Origin: JAAYAY01 sp964429355
GTDB lineage: Bacteria > Planctomycetota > Planctomycetia > Pirellulales > Thermoguttaceae
NCBI GenBank assembly: GCA_964429355.1
Contig: CAYSCH010000289.1
Coordinates: 1 to 12,275 of the forward strand
Direction: 5' to 3'
DNA length: 12,275 bases
Positions 8,078 through 12,275 of this stretch are shown here, one piece after another. Every line of letters begins with the position of its first letter. Positions within the stretch are counted from its first letter, which is position 1. The position numbers and the translations under genes were made by a program. The notes beneath the pieces were generated by a model that was not told the DNA's origin, ran no database searches, and worked only from the letters and a program-made list of their open reading frames with translations.

Positions 8078-8229
8078 GCCCTCCATTATTTTCTGATTTG
8101 TCGCCGAGGGCAACGGGTTGACGCCGGCCGGCATCCACGAATCCGTAGTCCCCACAGGGCGGCAGGGCCGGTGAGCCAATACGAGCTACCGCTCGGCTCG
8201 AATGGTCTGCTCCCGTTGGTCGCGGATCT

Positions 8230-8247
8230 TTGTGAAAAACTTCACGA
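8230..8247. promoter_or_regulatory. Rex-operator-like palindrome, copy 1
   Basis: TTGTGAAAAACTTCACGA matches the general Rex consensus TTGTGAANNNNTTCACAA at 13 of 14 defined positions. It lies about 155 bases upstream of the RDD start and about 300 bases upstream of the SDR start. The match is seen directly. Binding by a Rex-type NADH sensor is inference, and no rex gene is in the window. Confidence 0.3.
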
Positions 8248-8341
8248 TCTTTGAGGTTAGTAGTACAGGGCGGCAGGGCCGGTGAGCCAATACGAGCTAC
8301 CGCTCGGCTCGAATGGCCTGCTCCCGGCAAGTCGCGGACCT

Positions 8342-8359
8342 TTGTGAAAAGCTTCACGA
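8342..8359. promoter_or_regulatory. Rex-operator-like palindrome, copy 2
   Basis: TTGTGAAAAGCTTCACGA is the second copy, 112 bases from the first, with the same 13 of 14 match and a different spacer (AAGC instead of AAAC). The arms are identical between copies while the spacer has changed. It lies about 190 bases upstream of the SDR start codon. Confidence 0.3.
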
Positions 8360-8476
8360 TCTTTGAGGTTAGTAGTACAGCCAGGTTTCGTCGAAGATGG
8401 CCGCATCGGAGAGCGGCGGCCGAGGGATCGCTGGCCGAAAGACGCCGTTTCAAGCGGGACCAGTTTCGGCAGCTAC

Positions 8477-8505
8477 TTGGCGTGAGGCTGCGTTGCCGGT
8501 AAAAA
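8477..8505 (+). promoter_or_regulatory. Possible sigma70-type promoter for the SDR gene
   Basis: TTGGCG (8477-8482) and TAAAAA (8500-8505) are separated by 17 bases, each matching four of six consensus positions. The implied start near 8512 would leave a leader of about 40 bases before the SDR ATG. Apart from this and the duplication, the stretch 8377-8550 shows no gene. Confidence 0.3.
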
Positions 8506-8550
8506 TGGAGTCACCAGCCCCCCAACAGGAACCGTTTGGAGAAACGACCG

Positions 8551-9282
8551 ATGGATATTGGCGGAAAGCGCGTCCTCGTGACCGGCGGCGGCAGCGGAAT
8601 CGGACTGGGGATTGCCCAGGCCTTCGCCCAGGAAGGCTGCCGCGTGGCGATCAGCGGCCGCAGCGAAGAAAAACTGCGAAAGGCCGCCGCCGAATTCCAG
8701 GGAGAACCGGCAATGCTGGTCCGTGCTTGCGACGTCTCGGACCGCAACGACGTGAGGGCCTTATTCGAGTGGGTTGGCAACTATCTCGGCGGGATCGACA
8801 TCCTGGTCAACAGCGCCGGCGTCAACACGGCCAGGCGCCGCTTCGACGTGCTCGATGCGGGCGAGTGGGACAAACTGATGGCCATCAACGCAACGGGGGC
8901 CTTCAACACGATGCACTTTGCCATTCCCGGCATGCGGACCCAAGGGGGCGGACTGATCGTCAACATCTCGTCGATTGCCGGCAAACGATCGTCGGAGCTG
9001 GCCGGGCCGGCTTATTGCGCGTCGAAATTCGCCATGACGGCCCTCGGTTCCGCCGTGGCCCTGGAGGAGCGGGACAATCATATCCACATCACCAACGTCT
9101 ACCCGGGCGAAGTCAATACTCCCATTCTGGCCGAACGCCCGGTGCCGCCTCCGCCTGAGCGGGTCGCCAAGATGCTGATGCCGGAAGACATCGCGTCGAT
9201 GATCGTTGCGCTGGCCAAGCTGCACCCCCGGGCCGTGGTCAACGAACTGGTCATCACACCGCTCTATCAGGGATACGCCTGA
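8551..9282 (+). CDS. Short-chain dehydrogenase/reductase (classical SDR)
   Basis: 243 residues from the ATG at 8551. GGAG at 8538-8541 is a well-placed ribosome site, so this start is preferred to the TTG at 8536. The Rossmann motif TGGGSGIG is at 11-18, and R37 after the second strand hints at NADP(H). D61-V62 (adenine-ring contact), NSAG (87-90) and N113 are present. The catalytic serine is in NISSIAG (S140 or S141), with Y155 and K159 in YCASK. YPGEVNTPI (184-192) is the usual PG motif after the sixth strand. The length is normal for a classical cytoplasmic SDR, and all catalytic residues are intact. The substrate cannot be told from sequence. The closest style is the general 'SDR family NAD(P)-dependent oxidoreductase' with a benzil-reductase or 3-oxoacyl-reductase-like layout. 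It appears monocistronic. Confidence 0.94.
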   Translation: MDIGGKRVLVTGGGSGIGLGIAQAFAQEGCRVAISGRSEEKLRKAAAEFQGEPAMLVRACDVSDRNDVRALFEWVGNYLGGIDILVNSAGVNTARRRFDVLDAGEWDKLMAINATGAFNTMHFAIPGMRTQGGGLIVNISSIAGKRSSELAGPAYCASKFAMTALGSAVALEERDNHIHITNVYPGEVNTPILAERPVPPPPERVAKMLMPEDIASMIVALAKLHPRAVVNELVITPLYQGYA

Positions 9283-9388
9283 TCAAGCCAGGATTTTTAA
9301 GAGCGGGGCTGACAGAGTTCGCGGCAAAACACGGACGGAACGCGAGCGCGGGGCAAGCCCACGCGGCTATCTTCATAACAACTATTTC

Positions 9389-9474
9389 TCAGGGAATCAC
9401 GCAAGGCCATCTAGAGGCCCTGACAAGACTTGCACAATCGGCGGCTTTGTCAGCGGCTCTTGAGACACCGTCTC
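9389..9474 (+). promoter_or_regulatory. Structured 5' leader of the hydrolase gene with competing stems
   Basis: Four complementary pairs lie in one stretch: TCAGGG (9389-9394) with CCCTGA (9418-9423); GGCC (9405-9408) with GGCC (9416-9419); CTGACAA (9420-9426) with TTGTCAG (9447-9453); and GAGAC (9462-9466) with GTCTC (9470-9474). The first and third share bases 9420-9423, so they cannot form together. The likely ribosome site GGAAG (9476-9480) follows the last stem directly. The pairing is seen in the sequence. Regulation is inferred. Confidence 0.4.
9394..9419 (+). repeat. Leader element GAATCACGCAAGGC..., copy 1
   Basis: GAATCACGCAAGGC followed by CATCTAGAGGCC. It shares an exact 14-mer with 12205-12218, followed by a near-identical tail (two C/T changes and one base missing). 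The tail can form GGCC-N7-GGCC. It lies 71 bases upstream of the hydrolase ATG. Confidence 0.75.
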
Positions 9475-9490
9475 CGGAAGTTGCATCCCC

Positions 9491-10372
9491 ATGCCCCGCC
9501 CTCCGATCCCAGCTGCAGTGTTCTTCCTCACGGCCCTATGGGCCGCCACGACGGCGCTGGCCGAAACTCCCAGTTCTGCAGCGGACGACGCCCAGGAAAG
9601 GGCCGGTTTCCTCGTCCACTCCTTCCACTCGGAGTACCAGTCCGGGGAAACCTCCGTTCGCATTCTCCTTCCCGATAAACTCGACCAGCAGCGCCGCTAT
9701 CCGGTGCTCTACGTACTGCCGGTCGAGGCCGGCAGCGAAACCCGTTGGGGCGACGGGCTGGCGGAAGTGCAGAAACACGGGCTGGCCAATCGGTTCGGCC
9801 TGATCTGCGTGGCCCCCACTTTCTCGCATCTCCCCTGGTACGCTGACCATCCCACCGATCGTGCGATCCGGCAGGAGAGTTACCTCCTCAAGACGGTGGT
9901 GCCGTGGATCGACGCCCACTATCCAACCGTAGCGAAACCTGAGGGGCGTTTGCTCCTGGGTTTCAGCAAGTCCGGATGGGGCGCATTCTGCCTGCTCTTG
10001 CGTCATCCCGACACGTTCGGGAAGGCGGCGGCCTGGGATGCGCCCCTGATGATGGATCATCCGGGCCCCTACGGCTCCGGCCCGATCTTCGGTACCGAGG
10101 AGAACTTTGCGCAATACGAGGTCGCCGCGCTGCTCCGCAAGGAGGCGGCTCAGTTCAACCAGCAGAACCGCCTGATCCACTTCGGCTACGGCAATTTCCG
10201 CGAGCACCACCAGTCGGCCCACCAGTTGATGACGGAACTGGGAATTCCGCACGTCTACCGCGACGGTCCCGGGCGCGAGCACTCCTGGCACAGCGGCTGG
10301 CTCCCCGAGGCCGTGGAGATGCTGATGGCGGATGGGCAGCTTGACTCAGAAAGCAGCGGTCGGGAGAATTGA
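9491..10372 (+). CDS. Secreted alpha/beta hydrolase, esterase (antigen 85-like) family
   Basis: 293 residues from the ATG at 9491, with GGAAG 10 bases upstream. A clear signal peptide (about 1-24, VFFLTALWAATTALA|ET) sends it to the periplasm or outside. The body fits the putative-esterase family (PF00756): RRYPVLYVLP (68-77), LLGFSKSGWGAF (155-166) with nucleophile S159, AWDAP (181-185), and GREHSWHSGW (261-270) with probable catalytic H264. The elbow is G-x-S-x-S followed by Gly, not the strict GxSxG, a variant I associate with planctomycete members of this family. It is likely a carboxylester hydrolase. The substrate is unknown. It stands alone between the SDR and a toxin-antitoxin remnant and has a structured leader. 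Confidence 0.87.
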   Translation: MPRPPIPAAVFFLTALWAATTALAETPSSAADDAQERAGFLVHSFHSEYQSGETSVRILLPDKLDQQRRYPVLYVLPVEAGSETRWGDGLAEVQKHGLANRFGLICVAPTFSHLPWYADHPTDRAIRQESYLLKTVVPWIDAHYPTVAKPEGRLLLGFSKSGWGAFCLLLRHPDTFGKAAAWDAPLMMDHPGPYGSGPIFGTEENFAQYEVAALLRKEAAQFNQQNRLIHFGYGNFREHHQSAHQLMTELGIPHVYRDGPGREHSWHSGWLPEAVEMLMADGQLDSESSGREN

Positions 10373-10419
10373 AGTGATGTACCACTACTGCTTGTTCGAC
10401 AAGATTATGGGTGTTGCCA

Positions 10420-10644
10420 ATGGATCCGGGCACTGGTTCGGTTTTTGATCTCACTCCTGCAGAGAAACTGCAGTTGGTCGAGGATCTCTGGGATGATCTT
10501 GCGGCGAATCCCCTGGAAATCCCGGTTCACGACTGGCAGAGGGAAGAACTCGATAGGCGAAAAGCCAATCTCATGAAGAACACTTCGTCAGGGCTGACGT
10601 GGGAGGAAGTGAAGGCAAGGGTGCGGCGTTGCCATGGGCATTAG
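10420..10644 (+). CDS. Addiction-module antitoxin, RelB-like (TIGR02574/PF09720 type)
   Basis: 74 residues from the ATG at 10420. A GTG at 10411 would add three. The pattern LTPAEKLQLVEDLWDDLA, then HDWQREELDRRKA and TWEEVKARVRR, is the hallmark of the small 'addiction module protein' family, which pairs with ParE/RelE toxins. Its stop overlaps the ATG of the next frame (10634), the usual coupled layout. It would bind its toxin and its own promoter. The downstream toxin is truncated, so this antitoxin may be orphaned. It starts 47 bases after the hydrolase stop, and the short stem CTTGT-TCG-ACAAG (10391-10403) lies between them. Confidence 0.85.
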   Translation: MDPGTGSVFDLTPAEKLQLVEDLWDDLAANPLEIPVHDWQREELDRRKANLMKNTSSGLTWEEVKARVRRCHGH

Positions 10645-10789
10645 GCTTGTCTTTGCGCCCGAGGCGGAACGCGATATCAGCCAGGCGTACGACTGGTACC
10701 GATCCCTGAGCCGTTTTTTGCGTGCTCTTCCGCAAATCGTGGCAAGTTTCGCCAGCCGAAACAAGCGAATCGCAGAACCGTCTTCTTGA
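10634..10789 (+). pseudogene. Truncated ParE/RelE-type toxin
   Basis: The frame begins ATGGGC, overlapping the antitoxin gene by 11 bases, and reads MGIRLVFAPEAERDISQAYDWYR. That is the typical N-terminus of type II RelE/ParE toxins (PF05016). The usual linker (PGLGEEF-like) is shortened to SLSRFLRAL and the frame stops after 51 residues. Full-length members have about 90-105. The C-terminal strands and catalytic residues are missing, and I found no continuation in the other frames up to 10921. It is most likely an internal deletion with decay, so inactive. A new very short protein is possible but less likely. Confidence 0.65.
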
Positions 10790-10921
10790 CCGATTCTCTT
10801 TCGTGCGTCCCCCTCTCGGTCCACGTCACATCGATTCGTTCCGATACCGAAACCTGGCGCGATCTTTGCGCGCTCGTCGCCCCAAAGGGGCCGGGTCGTT
10901 CGCTATGGGAGAGGGTCGGTC

Positions 10922-12031
10922 ATGGCCAGAGCAATCGCTACAGTCCTTGCGGCCGTACTGATTAGTACATCGATCACCCGAGCCAGCGTTGCGAGCGACA
11001 ACCTCGATTTCGGCGGGTGGGTCTCTTCCGGCATTTACGCCAACGCCTGGGGGGCAACCGAGAACGGCACGGTCGCAGGCAAACGCATCGGCGACGGTTA
11101 CGCGCTCGAGCAGTTGTGGGGCTTCGCCGAGAAGGTTGTCGACACCGACGACTGCGGATGGGATTACGGCGGCCGAGTTGATTACGTGTTTGGAACCGAC
11201 GCCCCGTCGACCCAGGCCTTTGGCGACGGAAGCTGGGACGCCAACTGGAACACGTCGGACGACTACGGCTCGGCCATGCCCCAACTTTACGGCGAGGTCG
11301 GCTACGGCGAGTTCAGCGTCAAAATGGGCCGATTCCTCACGCTGATCGGCTGGGAGTGTGTCGAGGATCCGCCCAACTTCTTCTCCTCCAATTCCTATTC
11401 CTACTTCTATGGCGAGCCCGGCACCCACACTGGCGCTTTGGGAAGCTGGAAGCCCGACGATACCCTCGCATTCCACGCCGGCTGGACCAATGGCTGGGAT
11501 GCCGGCCTGACCGACAACGGCGGTGCCTCGACCTTCCTGGGTGGCGTGACGTGGTCGGCACGGGAGATCCTGACGGTCACTTACGCATGCTCCGCCGGAA
11601 GCCTTGCCGACGGAGAGGGCAAGCTTTACATGCACAGCCTCGCGCTGGAGGTCGCCGCAAGCGAGCGCCTCACCTGGACCCTCGTCAACGACCTGGGGAT
11701 CCAACCCGGCTCACCGGCAGGCGGAGACTCGCTCTGGGTCGGAATCGTCCAGTACCTCCAGTACGACCTGAGCGAGTCGCTGGCCGCAGGCGTGCGTTTC
11801 GAGTGGTTCCAGGACCGCGACGGCACTCGAGTGGACCCGGGACAGATCTCAGGCAACTTCTACGAACTGACCGCCGGGCTGAACTGGCGGCCGAAAGAGC
11901 GTCTGATCATTCGCCCCGAGCTGCGTTACGACTGGTACGCCGGCCGGTACATTCCGGGAAGTCTACCGTTCAATGATGGCACGGAAACCGAGCAATTCTC
12001 CGGCGGCTTCGACGTGATTGTCACGTTTTGA
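10922..12031 (+). CDS. Outer-membrane beta-barrel protein, BBP2-like porin
   Basis: 369 residues from the ATG at 10922, with a good ribosome site GGAGAGGG at 10908-10915. A signal peptide (about 1-24, ending ASVA|S) is followed by FGGWVSSGIYANAWG. Alternating hydrophobic strands run throughout. The central block MPQLYGEVGYGEFSVKMGRF, then GWECVEDPPNFF..SYSYFYGEPGTHTG, is characteristic of the BBP2-type barrels (PF07642) that are abundant in planctomycetes. The chain ends VIVTF, the terminal Phe expected of a BAM substrate. It probably forms an outer-membrane pore or channel of unknown selectivity. Asp/Asn-rich loops such as GDGSWDANWNTSDDYG may face outward. It is monocistronic and followed by a strong hairpin 40 bases after the stop. 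Confidence 0.9.
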   Translation: MARAIATVLAAVLISTSITRASVASDNLDFGGWVSSGIYANAWGATENGTVAGKRIGDGYALEQLWGFAEKVVDTDDCGWDYGGRVDYVFGTDAPSTQAFGDGSWDANWNTSDDYGSAMPQLYGEVGYGEFSVKMGRFLTLIGWECVEDPPNFFSSNSYSYFYGEPGTHTGALGSWKPDDTLAFHAGWTNGWDAGLTDNGGASTFLGGVTWSAREILTVTYACSAGSLADGEGKLYMHSLALEVAASERLTWTLVNDLGIQPGSPAGGDSLWVGIVQYLQYDLSESLAAGVRFEWFQDRDGTRVDPGQISGNFYELTAGLNWRPKERLIIRPELRYDWYAGRYIPGSLPFNDGTETEQFSGGFDVIVTF

Positions 12032-12071
12032 ACAGCCTTGCGGGATTCCCGGAAAAAGCCCCCACTGGGCC

Positions 12072-12118
12072 TGCCCGTCCGCTCACCCACCGCAACGCGG
12101 TGTGTGAGCGGACGGGCA
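12072..12118. terminator. Large hairpin after the porin gene
   Basis: Two 22-base arms (12072-12093 and 12097-12118) pair with one mismatch (12087/12103) around a 3-base loop AAC. It begins 40 bases after the porin stop. There is no T-run on either side, so it is not a standard intrinsic terminator. It could block 3' degradation, act bidirectionally, or be a palindromic repeat. Confidence 0.45.
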
Positions 12119-12154
12119 AGTGAATCGGGAGCGGCCGGACAGATTAGCCATCAA

Positions 12155-12193
12155 TCGTCGCTTCCACCCACACAAGGTGGGTGGCGGCGATGG
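12155..12193. repeat. Second hairpin downstream of the porin
   Basis: CCACCCAC (12164-12171) pairs perfectly with GTGGGTGG (12177-12184) around the loop ACAAG. After one mismatch the stem continues for eight positions out to 12155/12193, three of them G-T pairs. It lies between the first hairpin and the recurrent leader element. Confidence 0.5.
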
Positions 12194-12204
12194 AGTCTCT
12201 CCGC

Positions 12205-12229
12205 GAATCACGCAAGGCTATTTAGAGCC
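12205..12229 (+). repeat. Leader element GAATCACGCAAGGC..., copy 2
   Basis: GAATCACGCAAGGC followed by TATTTAGAGCC. It can form GGCT-N6-AGCC, so the inner stem of copy 1 is kept although a base has changed. The rest of the window to 12275 shows no gene start that I can support. A plus-strand gene may begin beyond the edge. Confidence 0.7.
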
Positions 12230-12275
12230 GATCCCAAAACTGCTGCCGCTCCTACCGTTTTCCGCCCGTGGGAGA

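Larger units (their letters stand above)
8154..8376. repeat. Tandem duplication, units of 111 and 112 bp
   Basis: Copy 1 spans 8154-8264 and copy 2 spans 8265-8376. Both begin ACAGGGCGGCAGGGCCGG and end TTTGAGGTTAGTAGT. They differ at a few substitutions and in one short block (CCGTTGG against CCGGCAAG) that gives the one-base length difference. Each copy contains the nested inverted repeat GAGCC..GAGC-TACC-GCTCGGCTC and the palindrome GTGAA-N4-TTCAC. No open frame of note runs through it. The element lies in the divergent intergenic region (8078-8550) and may be a dispersed genomic repeat. Confidence 0.93.

Noticed and set aside
8057..8200. A TTGCCC / AATAAT pair on the minus strand just upstream of the RDD start
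   Set aside because: The -10-like bases overlap the alternative start codon at 8086, so the transcript would have almost no leader. Chance in a short AT-rich patch is more likely.
8154..8376. CRISPR-like array from the repeated 8154-8376 block
   Set aside because: Only two long, directly abutting copies without spacers, and no cas genes. This is a tandem duplication.
8067..8453. A minus-strand frame of 128 codons through the duplication
   Set aside because: It repeats the phrase SSRAVARIGSPALPPC only because the DNA is duplicated. It overlaps the RDD start region and has no ribosome site.
9398..9420. Resemblance of CACGCAAGGC to the start of the c-di-GMP-I (GEMM) riboswitch
   Set aside because: The second conserved segment and tetraloop receptor parts of GEMM are not found downstream, so only the short string matches.
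10790..10921. Continuation of the toxin in another frame
   Set aside because: None of the three frames shows the expected RRAL..FPY..Y or HxRR-like C-terminal pattern of ParE/RelE toxins.

Overview
The window is GC-rich, densely coding DNA that most resembles a planctomycete (Pirellulales-like) chromosome. This placement is an inference from protein style. The clues are a BBP2-type outer-membrane barrel with the 'GEPGTHTG' block, an esterase with a GFSKSGWG elbow, and a MoxR/DUF58/DUF4350/DUF4129/SpoIIM/RDD gene cluster. No RNA gene, insertion sequence, CRISPR array or replication origin was seen.

Left two thirds (1-8077) is one minus-strand gene train. In transcription order it holds an RDD membrane protein (8077-7199), a SpoIIM/DUF95 membrane protein (7202-6237), an unnamed polytopic membrane protein (6240-5440), a DUF4129 protein (5267-4548), a DUF4350 lipoprotein-like protein (4551-3202), a MoxR AAA+ ATPase (3159-2080), a DUF58 protein (2083-692), and a membrane protein that runs off the left edge (607-1). 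Four junctions are 4-base stop/start overlaps (ATGA, GTGA, ATGA, TTGA), so the products are probably made in fixed proportion. The cluster looks like a complete envelope-associated MoxR ATPase module: a cytoplasmic chaperone-like ATPase, its DUF58 partner, and five or six membrane proteins. Its biochemical role is not established.

The divergent intergenic region (8078-8550) separates this operon from the plus-strand genes. It holds a 111/112-bp tandem duplication. Each copy carries a GC-rich hairpin and a 13-of-14 match to the Rex operator consensus.

Right third (8551-12275) is plus strand. It holds a classical short-chain dehydrogenase, a secreted esterase-family alpha/beta hydrolase, a RelB-like antitoxin with a truncated ParE/RelE toxin remnant, and a BBP2-like outer-membrane barrel. 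These look like separate small units, not one pathway. The hydrolase leader carries several stem-loops, two of which compete for the same bases. Part of that leader (GAATCACGCAAGGC...) recurs near the right edge (12205-12229), after two strong hairpins that follow the porin gene.

The observations most worth following are the recurring leader element, the near-identical 33-bp triple repeat placed in frame ahead of the DUF4350 signal sequence, the duplicated Rex-like sites, and the decayed toxin-antitoxin pair.
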